A DNA stretch of 64,000 nucleotides from Gymnogyps californianus. Taxonomy: Eukaryota; Chordata; Aves; Accipitriformes; Cathartidae. This document shows positions 23,653-32,852 of this stretch, one piece after another; position 1 is the stretch's first letter; each line of letters opens with the position of its first letter. Under the pieces are notes generated by a model. The model did no database searches, was not told the DNA's origin, and worked only from the letters and a program-made list of their open reading frames with translations. The position numbers were made by a program, and so were the translations under genes. The DNA lies in the NCBI RefSeq assembly GCF_018139145.2, contig NW_026114246.1, positions 186,001-250,000 on the forward strand, read 5' to 3'.

Positions 23653-26502
23653 CTATTGAAGAAACTAAATTTTTTTGTATAACTACTGAAAATCACTGAA
23701 AGCAAATAGCTAAATTCTCTTCATGCTTATCCTGGCAAAAGTCTTAAGCAGTGGTTACACAGGAGTAAAAAACGTAAGACTGTGAGAGGGGCATTAAGTC
23801 CAGAAGGCACAACATTGACATAACTTTCATTACAGGATTTCCTTATCTTTTATACATTAAGTGGTTGAATAAAAGACATGGTAAATCAAAAATAAACTCT
23901 CAATTCTTTTCTTCCAGCACTCACAGTAAAGCAGGATTTTGTTTTTCAGGACATTTGTTTAGTTGGCTTTTTTAGGGCAAACTTCTTTCTAGGTTACGAA
24001 ATTTCTTATAAAAAAGTCTGGTTCCTGGAGTGTTCTAATGTTGTCCTTTTTATGTTCCCATTTCTGATCAGCCCAAAGAAGTCTCTCTTTGAGGGCAATT
24101 TGCTGGAAGGGTCATTGTTTGGAAATAGTTTTGGTAACATACTGTTCATGAAAATTGTGTAGAAGCATTGAACTACAATTGCCTTGCCATGATATTGTAA
24201 CACAGTATTTGAAAAATACTGTATTTTCAAAGTATTCACAGTATTTTTACATTTAAAAAGCTAAATTGTTACACTTAAAAAGCTAAAATAGAAGTAATTT
24301 ATGGATCACTTAAGTCTCCATAAATATTTACCTGCTTCATTCAATACAGTATTAAATACTGCAGCACATCAATAGGAAAGGATGCATGAAACAGAAACCT
24401 CAAAACAATCTGTTTCTTATGGGATGTGCTTATTCTGGCTTATGTAAACTACTGCAAATAGAAAGGGAGAAAGGAAAAATTCATCTGAGAAGAGAAAGAA
24501 ATCAAAACAGATTAGTATGTCAAAAACGCTAGTAAGATTAATTAAGGTGTGATTTTTTTTAATATTTTTTAGACATTTAAAAGAGCAGACAAAGGCATGT
24601 TGGGCTTTTCAAAAGCATCAAGGCATGTAAGCCCAACTGATATTTAGATATGGATACCACATAAGTCCTGGATATTATTGAAAGAATAGAATAGACCACT
24701 GAAGTAAATATGGGCTTCATTTTTAGTACTCACATCCAGTACTCACCACCCTATACACTTGCCCAACATTATACCAAAACAATTAGGTGATTCTATGGTT
24801 CTGTACAAGGCACAGTCAAAGAAGAAAAGTGCCTTGCAGGTATTCTGAGCATGGATAAAATATGCACCTGGATCACCTAAAGACTTTAGGTGCAAGAAAC
24901 TACATCACTCTAATTTTGTGAGCAGAAATAATACATGTAAAAATATGGATGAAGTCCTGGATCAGCATGAGCTTCCACTGATCAGGACTGTGGTCTTTCT
25001 TAGTCAGAGGAATTTTTTCCTATCATCTCACATGATCAACATTTATTGCTTAAAAACCAATTAATTCCTTATGTCTGGAATGGAAGCTGCATGGCAGCAC
25101 AAAATGAGAATGATGGCCGGGTTTCTAGATGGGCTGTGTTCACAGTCCTTTCGTTAGACAGTCTGCAAAGTCTAGACTTTCTGCACCTTTGAAATCTAGG
25201 ACTAAAGGCAAAGAAGCTAACAAAGCTAAACAAAGAAGCTGTCTTTTTCTTTTTGACTCTTTGATGAGCTGGATACATCCTTTTAAATGTAGCAAACCAG
25301 TCATTCCACCTCCTGGTAGTGTGTCGTCCCCCCCACCACCTTCTTCCACCACATAACCCAAATATGTAGTTAGCAAAAGGTATCAGATGTTCCCCAGACA
25401 GTTTGTAAACAAAGTTGTCCAATTTTTATTAAATAATTTATTAAAATTCCCACCCACTTGCCTGCAGAAATAAGAAGCAGAACCATGGTAAATGTCTTCA
25501 AATATCCAAAGGATGTAAACACCAAATATGTAGTAATTAGGTTGAATTATGTACTGACATTGTGATGTATTAGGTTTTGGAATAGTTCCCCTGGGGAAGT
25601 GGTTAGACTCCTTGGAGAATTTCAAAACTGGAGTGAATTAATCCTACTAAACCCTACTTACTTTAAAGTAGGAAACAATCTGACAAAGGCAGGAAGTTAG
25701 ATAGCTTGAGGTAATAGGCCTTTCTCATACCTAAATTATACAATTTTGTGAAAATACATTTTTAGACATGTTATTTCTGTGTCAAAGTGGTGTACTGAAC
25801 TGGGTGGAAAAAACCTGTAGGTGATATGACAATAGTATTTCAATCAGCAAACAAGTGGGTCACTAAAAATTTCAGTTACAGAGTTCATGGGTTTTGAAGA
25901 GGAAGCCTGCCATTTTTTTTGAAAAAAATCTCCTTTCTACACATTGACTTTTAAAATATGGGCTACATCTGCATTAATGAGTGACAAGGAATTTGAGAAA
26001 TCTGGTGCACATGTGGCTTGGCAGGTGCTTTATATTGAAAGGCACACGAGGTTTTGTCAAATCGTGTAGCGCTGCTCTAATCATAACCTCGGAGCATCAG
26101 TCATTGTTTACTTTAATTCTATCATAAACACATCTGGGTAACTCCTTAAAATAATGGTAAAGGTAATTAGTAATGAATTGAGTTGGAAATCTGATAAATT
26201 ACTTATGACATCCATATTGGTACCAAATGAATTCATCATGGTTAGCATTGTTATAAAAACACCAAAGGAATTAATAATAATTTGTGCCAGCATTTGAATG
26301 TGTTGCTAACATGAGACCAAGTATAATGAATGGGTTTTTTTAAAAAAAGGTATTATAGAGGTATTTCAATAGCCCTGCAAAACTTTCTGTCTGCATTTTG
26401 TTATTCATAAAGCACATAACTTTTTTTCATGTATTACCATCCTTGGGGGAAAGGACAGGCAAGTTAATTTTGTGCATCTTGTCCAGTAAGTTTTCAAGAT
26501 AA
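23653..26502. other. Host non-coding DNA, no gene seen
   Basis: AT-rich sequence. It has a 10-bp-arm inverted repeat (AAAAATACTG near 24212 with CAGTATTTTT near 24238) and a short direct repeat of the TTAAAAAGCTAAA type near 24252 and 24276. No exon is supported. The 117-codon minus frame at 25069-25422 has no recognised domain. Confidence 0.5.
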
Positions 26503-26568
26503 CTGGGGGGAGGGAGTGAGCGAGCGGCTGCATGGTGCTTAGTTGCCGGCTGGGGTTAAACCATGACA
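26503..26568 (+). mobile_element. Truncated 5' LTR of the provirus
   Basis: Only the 3' end of the LTR survives: a G-rich GGGAGTGAGCGAGCGGCTG block, GGTGCTTAGTTGCCGGCTGG, then TTAAACCATGACA. It aligns with the last part of the 3' LTR (about 32790-32852). Sequence before 26503 is not LTR-like, so the break is a deletion or a truncated insertion. Confidence 0.88.
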
Positions 26569-26577
26569 CTCCTTTTT

Positions 26578-26595
26578 TGGCACCCAATGTGGGGC
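26578..26595 (+). promoter_or_regulatory. Primer binding site, tRNA-Lys type
   Basis: TGGCACCCAATGTGGGGC lies 9 bases after the 5' LTR remnant. It differs from the site complementary to tRNA-Lys(1,2), TGGCGCCCAACGTGGGGC, at two positions. Both changes are CpG to TpG or CpA, as expected from methylation decay. This is where reverse transcription would have been primed. Confidence 0.8.
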
Positions 26596-26722
26596 TCAAA
26601 GGGTTTGAGGTAATAACAGATTGACCAGAGCGTATTAGAAGGGATTTATATATGTTAACAGTTGTGGGTCACGATACTGATTCATCCGTTCTCGATATTA
26701 GTTTATCTATCTGATCTGCGCC

Positions 26723-27241
26723 ATGCTCTTTTTTTTGCCATACTTGTTAAACATTGGTGTTGGCTTTTGCAGTTTGCTGTGCTCTGTAGTGATTAGTGAG
26801 GTTTTGCCTGGGAGATTTGTTATTAAAACACTGACCTTGGGCTTAATCTGGTATTTGGGCTCTGTACTGAAGCCATTACTGTACTTCGGGTACCATCTCA
26901 TGGAGACAATTAACAATTATACTTCTTCCTCTGAGAGGTTTTTTGTGGAGGAAATAATACAGAATGGCACCTTCGCTACCTTCTTCTGTGATGTTTTCTC
27001 CCTCGTTACAATAACTTCTCAGTATCTTGAACATCCTTGGGTAGTTAAAATACTTCTATTGGTATTTCTTAGGAATATTGCTTTGGTTTTGTCTAAGGTT
27101 AACAAGCAATTTAGGAATATGACCCAGGCTCCACGACAGTATGGTCATGGGTGGCACGGCATGTGGGAGAATATGGGCAGGTATCTAGAGCACTTCTCAC
27201 CTCCAGTGGAACTTCACTCCCAAACAACTGCAGGATCCTGA
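26723..27241 (+). pseudogene. Hydrophobic leader ORF ahead of gag
   Basis: A 172-codon open frame starts 127 bp after the PBS. It has four hydrophobic stretches, at about residues 1-24, 32-55, 84-98 and 105-121, which look like membrane segments. Two N-x-T sites lie at about residues 65 and 81. The C-terminal third is polar (near NKQFRNMTQAPRQYG). I recognise no domain. It could be a separate membrane protein or the N-terminal part of Gag: frame 3 carries Gag from about 27189 on, so a single indel between 27189 and 27241 could have split one frame into two. Most retroviral Gag starts are not multi-pass, which makes this unusual. The copy is fossil, so no function is claimed. Confidence 0.6.
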
Positions 27242-27245
27242 TGAA

Positions 27246-28560
27246 GTGATAGAATGTTTGAAAAAAAGATGCTGTGGCTATTCCAAAGAGGCACAACTTA
27301 CCACACTGTGCTGCGCCCTGGCCAGCATCTACCAAACACTGCTCAATATTATGCAGCACCCTCAAGGAGAAGAGAGGGAAAACATACCAATAGACACTAT
27401 GGCTAAACCAGACACTATATCAGTCACCCCTATAACTAAAAAGAAACAATGGAAGCAGAAGTCAACTCATTTAGTAAGGGATGAAGAAGCTTCTCCTAAG
27501 AGGGAGCAGGAGAAAGAATCAGAAGAGGCAGCCTGTTCTGCAGCAGAGCAGTCACAAGAACAGGAGGAGGAAGAGACTGAAATCATAAATGAGACAGAAA
27601 CCACCCGATCCCTATCCCTAAGTGAGCTGCGAGATATGCGAAAAGATTTTAGCCGTCAACCAGGTGAGCTAATTCTCAGCTGGTTACTCCGATGCTGGGA
27701 TATTGGGGCCAGTAGTCAGGAATTAGAGGGTAAGGAAGCCCGGCAGCTGGGATCCCTTGCTAAGGATAAGGCCATTGACAAAGGGATTGGAAAAAGGGCA
27801 GGAGTCCTCAGTCTTTGGCGGTGACTCCTGTCAAGTGTGAAGGACAGGTATCCCTTCAAGGAAGAACTTGCAAATTCCCAAAGCAAATGGACCACCATTG
27901 AGGGAGGTATCCAGTATCTGAGGGAATTAGCCATGTTGGAGGTGATCTATAACAACCTGGATGTCGACCAGGCATCCGAAGACCTGGATCAAATCCAGTG
28001 CATGCGGTCCATGTGGCGAAAGTTTGTACGAAATGCACCGACATCATGCACCCACACCCTGGCGATAATGAGCTGGACAGACATGGAGGCACCAACTATA
28101 GATGAAGTGGCCAGACAACTCCAAGAATACGAAGATAATCTTGCTTCCTCCATGGGGGCCTGTGTCTTGACTGTGGACGGACTGACCCAAAAAATGTCTG
28201 AGCAAGCCAAGAAGGGTAGTTCTTCCTCATGCACTCCAACCAAGGCCTCAGCTATTAAGTCAGCCTTTTTCTGTTCAAGGGAAAGGGTACTGGTGGTGCA
28301 CACCACATGCAACCCTGTGGTTCTTCCTGCGTGACCAGGGGGAGGACATGAGGAAGCGGGATGGTGAACCTACCTGGAGACTAGAAGCTCAGGTACAGGA
28401 ACTACAAGAAAAAACAGCCAAAAGGCATCCATCCAGGAAAATTACTGCTCCAGTGTCTGTTGGGCAGAGTAGAAGGGCTGACTGTACTTTTGACCCTGAT
28501 GAAGGGACTTCTGGTTTGCAGTTACAAAAATCAAGTAATAAAGACTCTGACCAGGAATAG
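27246..28560 (+). pseudogene. gag: Broken gag (matrix/capsid region)
   Basis: Gag is the structural polyprotein of the particle. Frame 3 is open to a TGA at 27822-27824 and resumes in the same frame to 28334. A frameshift near 28290-28310 moves the remainder to frame 1, which ends at the UAG at 28558-28560. Visible parts are a basic and glutamate-rich segment (27440-27600, with EQEEEETEI), then a capsid-like stretch (LSLSELRDMRKDF; ILSWLLRCWDIGA; LEVIYNNLD; MWRKFVRNAPTSC). No CCHC zinc knuckle is visible. The last part (WRLEAQVQELQEK) could form a coiled coil. Assignment comes from position and capsid-like features, with only moderate sequence recognition. Breaks: one stop and at least one frameshift. 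Confidence 0.75.
28558..28560 (+). promoter_or_regulatory. In-frame UAG between gag and pro-pol
   Basis: The last gag codons and the protease frame are in the same frame (frame 1), separated only by this TAG and then AGGGGCCCTGCC. The frame stays open from 28561 into protease. This layout matches stop-codon suppression as used by gammaretroviruses, rather than a frameshift site. Whether the stop is ancestral or a mutation in this copy needs comparison with other copies. Confidence 0.5.
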
Positions 28561-29784
28561 AGGGGCCCTGCCTTCGGTCAGGCGGAGGCAAGGGACAACC
28601 AGGTTTACTGGACTGTGTGGGTTCGATGGCCTGGCACATCAGACCCACAGGAGTATAAGGCTCTAGTGGACACTGGTGCACAGTGTACTCTAATGCCATC
28701 AAGCTATAAAGGGGCAGAACCCATCTGTATTTCTGGGGTGACAGGGGGATCCCAACAGCTAACTGTATTGGAGGCTGAAATAAGCCTAACTGGGAATGAG
28801 TGGCAGAAACACCCCATTGTGACTGGCCCTGAGGCCCCGTGCATTCTTGGCATAGATTATCTTAGGAGAGGGTATTTTAAGGACCCAAAGGGGTATCGAT
28901 GGGCTTTTGGTATAGCTGCCTTGAGTACAGAGAAGATTAAACAGCTGTCTAGCTTGCCTGGTCTCTCAGAGGACCCTTCTGTTGTGGGGTTGCTGCGGGT
29001 TAAAGAACAGCAGGTGCCGATTGCTACCATGACAGTGCACCGGCAACAATATCGCACCAATCGAGACTCCCTGATTCCCATCCATAAGTTGATTCGTCAA
29101 CTGGAGAGTCAAGGAGTGATCAGTAAGACTCATTTACCCTTTAACAGTCCCATATGGCCAGTGCAAAAATCTAATGGAGAATGGAGGCTAACATTAGACT
29201 ATCAAGGCCTGAACAAAGTCACACTGTCGCTGAGTGCTGCCGTACCAGACATGCTAGAACTCCAATATGAACTGGAGTCAAAGGTCGCCAAATGGTATGC
29301 AACAATTGACATCGCCAACGTGTTTTTCTCGATCCCTCTGGCTTTCACGTGGAGGGGTATCCAGTACACCTGGAATCAACTGCCCCAGGGGTGGAAAAAC
29401 AGTCCTACCATTTGCCATGGACTAATCCAGACTCCACTGGAAAAGGGTGAAGCTCCCAAACACCTGCAGTATATTGATGACATCATTGTGTGTGGCAACA
29501 CAGCGAAGGAAGTGTTTGAGAAGGGGAGAAGAATAATCCAGATTCTTTTGAAAGCTGGTTTTGCTATAAAACTAAGTAAGGTCAAAGGACCTGCACAGGA
29601 AATCCAGTTTTTAGGAATAAAATGGCAAGATGGGCTTCGTCATATCCCAATGGATGTGATCAATAAAATAACAGCTATGTCTCCACCAACTAACAAAAAA
29701 GAAACACAAGCTTTCTTAGGTGTTGTGGGTTTTTGGAGAATGCATATTCCAGGTTATAGTCTGATCGTAAACCCTCTCTATTGA
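28561..29784 (+). pseudogene. pol: Retroviral protease and reverse transcriptase (pro-pol, first part)
   Basis: One open frame from 28561 to a TGA at 29782-29784. The aspartic protease comes first: LVDTGAQCTL with the catalytic DTG at about 28669-28677, then the CILGIDYL block typical of the second half of retropepsins. The reverse transcriptase follows: NSPIWPVQKSNGEWRL and LDYQGLNKV, motif A IDIANVFFSIPL with Asp at 29308-29310, motif B LPQGWKNSP near 29380, and motif C YIDD at 29470-29481 with both catalytic Asp codons intact. FLGIKW and a GFWRMHIPGYS block mark the thumb/connection. The frame continues after the TGA with GP-EQQQAF-like residues, so the stop is an inactivating change. The element probably relied on gag read-through to make this protein. 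Confidence 0.9.
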
Positions 29785-31007
29785 GTGACCCGGAAGAAGA
29801 ACGACTTTGAATGGGGCCCTGAGCAGCAGCAAGCCTTTGAACAAATTAAACAGGAGATAGATAGATAGTTCGTGCAGTAGCACTTGGGCCAGTCCAGACA
29901 GGACAAGATGTGAAAAACGTGCTTTACACCTCAGCCAGGGATAACGGCCCCACCTGGAGCCTCTGGCAGAAAGCACCTGGAGAGACTCGAGGTCAACCTC
30001 TAGGGTTTTGGAGCCGGGGATATAGGGGATCTGAAGCCCGTTACACTCCAACTGAAAAAGAAATATTAGCAGCATATGAAGGAATTTGAGCCGCTTCAGA
30101 AGGGGTTGGTACTGAAGCACAGCTCCTTTTGGCACTTTGATTGCCGGTGCTGGGCTGGATGTTCAAAGGGAGGGTCCCCTCTACACATCATGCAACTGAT
30201 GCTACATGGAGTAAGTGGGTTGCACTGATAACACAACAGGCTCAAATGGGAAACCCCGATCACCCGGGAATCCTGGAAGTGATCATGGACTGGCCAGAGG
30301 GCCAAAACTTTGGAGTGTTGCCAGAGGAGGTGACTCGTGCTGAAGAGGCCCCTCTGTATAATAAATTACCAGAAAATGTAAAGCAATGTGCCCGGTTTAC
30401 AGATGGATCCTGTCGTATTGTGGGAAAACATCAGAGGTGGAAAGCTGCTGTGTGGAGTCCTACACAACAAGTCGCAGAAACTGCAGAAGGAGAAGGTGAA
30501 TCGAGTCAGTTTGCAGAGGTGAAAGCCATCCAGCTGGCTTTAGACATTGCTGAACGAGAAAAGTGGCCAGTACTTTATACTAACTCATGGATGGTGGCAA
30601 ATGCTCTGTGGGGGTGGCTACAGCAATGGAAGCAGACCAACTGGCAGCGCAGAGGTAAATCCATCTGGGCTGCTGAATTATGGCAAGATATTGCTGCTCG
30701 GGTAGAGAACCTGGTTGTGAAAGTATGTCACGTAGATGCCCACGTACCTAAGAGTCGGGCCACTGAAGAACATCAAAACAATGAGCAGGTGGACCAGGCT
30801 GCTAGAATTGAAGTGGCTCAGGTGGATCTGGACTGGAAACATAAGGGTAAGCTATTTATAGCTCGATGGGCCCATGACACATCAGGACATTTAGGAAGGG
30901 ATGCAACATACAAATGGGCTCGTGATCGAGGGGTGGACTTGACCATTGATGCCATTGCACAGGTTATCCATGAATGTCAAACGTGCGCCATAATCAAACA
31001 AGCTTAG
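29785..31007 (+). pseudogene. pol: Connection, RNase H and integrase N-terminus (pol, middle part)
   Basis: Frame 1 continues to a TAG at 29866-29868 inside a GATA run. The frame then changes to frame 3, which holds TGA codons at 30087-30089 and 30138-30140 and stays open 30141-31007. RNase H is clear: FTDGS at 30396-30410, a Glu in SQFAEVKA near 30516, and a third motif that reads TNSW (30579-30590) where an Asp is expected. The N-terminal integrase zinc domain follows: His 30873-30875, His 30888-30890, then Cys 30975-30977 and Cys 30984-30986 in C-x2-C spacing. The ORF ends at TAG 31005-31007. RNase H removes RNA from the RNA/DNA hybrid during reverse transcription. The missing Asp would probably kill its activity. 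Confidence 0.88.
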
Positions 31008-31723
31008 CGGCTAAAGCCTTTTTGGTATAGAGGACGATGGCTGAAATATCAACATGGGGAAGCCTGGCAGATATTGATTATATCACACTACCATGAATCC
31101 GCCACGGCAAGCACCGTGTGCTTACAATGGTGGAAGCGACTACTGGATGGTTGGAAACATACCCTGTGACCCATGCCACTGCCTGGAATACTATCTTGGG
31201 CCTTGAAAAGCAAGTTTTATGGCGACATGACACCCCAGAAAGAATTGAGTCAGACAACAGGACTCATTTCCGAAACAACCTCATAAACACCTGGGCCAAG
31301 GAGCATGGCATTGAGTGGGTATATCACATCCCCTATCATGCACCAGCCTCCGGGAAAATGGAACGATACAATGGATTGTTAAAAACTACACTGAGAGCAA
31401 TGGGTACTGGGACATTCAAGCATTGGGATATACATTTAGCAGAAGCCACTTGGCTAGTTAACACTAGAGGATCTGCCAGTCGACCTGGCCCTGCCCAATC
31501 AAAACCCCTGCACACTGTGGAAGGAGATAAGATCCCCATAGTACATATAAGGAACTTGTTGGGAAAAACAGTCTGGGTTGTTCCTTCCTCAGGAAAGGGC
31601 AAACCTATTCGTGGGATTGTTTTTGCTCAAGGACCTGGGTGCACTTGGTGGGTAATGCAGAAGGATGGGGGAGTCCAATGTGTACCTCAAGGTGATTTAA
31701 TCCTGGGTGAAAATAATCCATGA
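31008..31723 (+). pseudogene. pol: Integrase catalytic core and C-terminal domain (pol, last part)
   Basis: Integrase joins the viral DNA ends to the host chromosome. After the stop at 31005 the homology runs on in frame 3 to about 31067, then continues in frame 2, where a DIDYI-like first catalytic Asp lies near 31070-31078. A TGA at 31094-31096 follows, and frame 2 is open from 31118 to 31723. In that part the second catalytic Asp is in ESDNRTHF (31253-31255) and the Glu in GKMERYNGLL (31361-31363), a D-35-E spacing as expected for a retroviral integrase. The last 70 residues (KTVWVVPSS, GCTWWVMQK, VPQGDLILG) fit the C-terminal DNA-binding domain. Three defects, namely the TAG, one frameshift and the TGA, separate it from the N-terminal zinc domain. 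Confidence 0.9.
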
Positions 31724-31928
31724 TTTGAGTTGCATGTTATGGGAATTACTATAAGAGGAACCCCTTGTTGCTAGCCAGGCTAGGAGCAAGGGGAGGAGTT
31801 CATTGCAATGTTAAACCCTATAACCCGACCCAAAGGGACCAGGGGTGGAGATTGTAATGGATATACCTTTAAATCGTTGTAACCCATGATTTGAGTTGCA
31901 TGTTATAGGAATTACTATAGCAGGAACC
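31718..31928 (+). repeat. Direct repeat pair after integrase
   Basis: A segment of about 45 bp starting CCATGATTTGAGTTGCATG occurs at 31718-31762 and again at 31884-31928, with few differences and 166 bp between starts. It covers the end of the integrase frame and lies in the non-coding 3' part of the provirus. It may be an internal duplication in this copy or a family feature. Confidence 0.85.
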
Positions 31929-32268
31929 ACCTGAACCAATGGAGGACAAGCCTTACAAGAAGCAGTGCAAGTGCAGCAGTGACCCGACCTGAGCTGGCTT
32001 TGGTGCCCAATAACTCCATGCAACACACCACCTCTCCTGTCCTGAGTGACCACCATAACAGATGGAGCCCAAAGTCATGGACTAAATGAACTCAATGGAC
32101 ATTTTGTGGACATTTTATGGACATTTCACAGGGGTGGTCCATAGACTAAGGGAATGATATCTGTGTATTGTATCAAAGGATGGGAAAGGGAGTGGTGGTT
32201 AATGAGGATGTATTGGATAGTGTGGGACCTGAGCATGATGTAAATGGTATGGAATAAGGGGTGGAGAA
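31929..32268 (+). other. 3' non-coding region of the provirus, no env
   Basis: No long frame and no env-like domain. Three tandem TGGACATTTT-type units lie at 32096-32127. The polypurine tract (AATAAGGGGTGGAGAA) ends directly before the 3' LTR and would have primed plus-strand synthesis. Confidence 0.75.
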
Positions 32269-32852
32269 TGTGCTGATTTTGGCTGGGGTAAATTTTCTTC
32301 ACAGTAGCTAGTATGGGGCTATGTTTTGGATTTGTGCTGGAAACAGTGTTGATAACACAGGGATGTTTTAGTTATTGCTGAGCAGTGCTTACACAGAGTC
32401 AAGGCCTTTTCTGCTTCTCACACCACCCCACCAGCAAGTAGGCTGGGGGAGCACAAAAAGTTGGGAGGGGACACAGCCGGGACAGCTGACCCCAACTGAC
32501 CAAAGGGATATTCCATACCATATGACATCATGCTCAGCAATAAACTAGGGGGAAGGTTGGCCGAGGGGCCGCTGCTCAGGGACTGGCTGGGCGTGTCGGT
32601 TGGTGGTGAGCAATTGTTTTCATTTGCATCACTTGTCTGTCTTGGGTTTTATTTCTCTCTCTTTGTTATTTTCCTTTTCATTACAATTTTTATTTTATTA
32701 TTATTATTATTATTTCAATTATTAAACTGTTCTTATCTCAACCCACAAGTTTTCTCACTTTAACCCTTCCAATTCTCTTCCCCCATCCCGCTGGGGGGAG
32801 TGAGCAAGCGGCTGTGTGGTGCTTAGTTTCCGGCTGGGGTTAAACCACGATG
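32269..32852 (+). mobile_element. 3' LTR of the provirus
   Basis: It starts TGTGCTGATTTTGGCTGGGG directly after the polypurine tract and runs through GTTGATAACACAGGGATGTT, a CATACCATATGACATCATGC block and a CAATAAACT element near 32540. It ends at GGGTTAAACCACGA plus two bases (TG in place of the usual CA), so the last two bases have decayed. The length of 584 bp agrees with its relatives. The solo LTR at 40442 is the closest by its start. Confidence 0.88.

Larger units (their letters stand above)
26503..32852 (+). mobile_element. Decayed env-less endogenous retrovirus (provirus)
   Basis: Elements in order are: 5' LTR remnant (26503-26568), PBS (26578-26595), hydrophobic leader ORF, gag, an in-frame UAG, protease, RT, RNase H, integrase, polypurine tract (about 32254-32268) and 3' LTR (32269-32852). 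No envelope-like frame exists between integrase and the 3' LTR. The coding part has several stops and frameshifts, so the copy is dead. LTR type and gag-pro-pol layout fit the avian ERVL-like (class III) group as I know it. The lysine-type PBS is more usual in class II. Assignment should rest on an RT tree. The 5' LTR has lost all but its last 66 bp, so no 5' target duplication remains. Confidence 0.93.

Noticed and set aside
24786..24800. GATTCTATGGTTCTGT resembling a CR1 3' terminal repeat
   Set aside because: Only about one and a half units, with no CR1 sequence upstream.
31724..32268. Possible env gene of the provirus
   Set aside because: Fewer than 545 bases with no long frame, no signal peptide or membrane segment; the element appears env-less.
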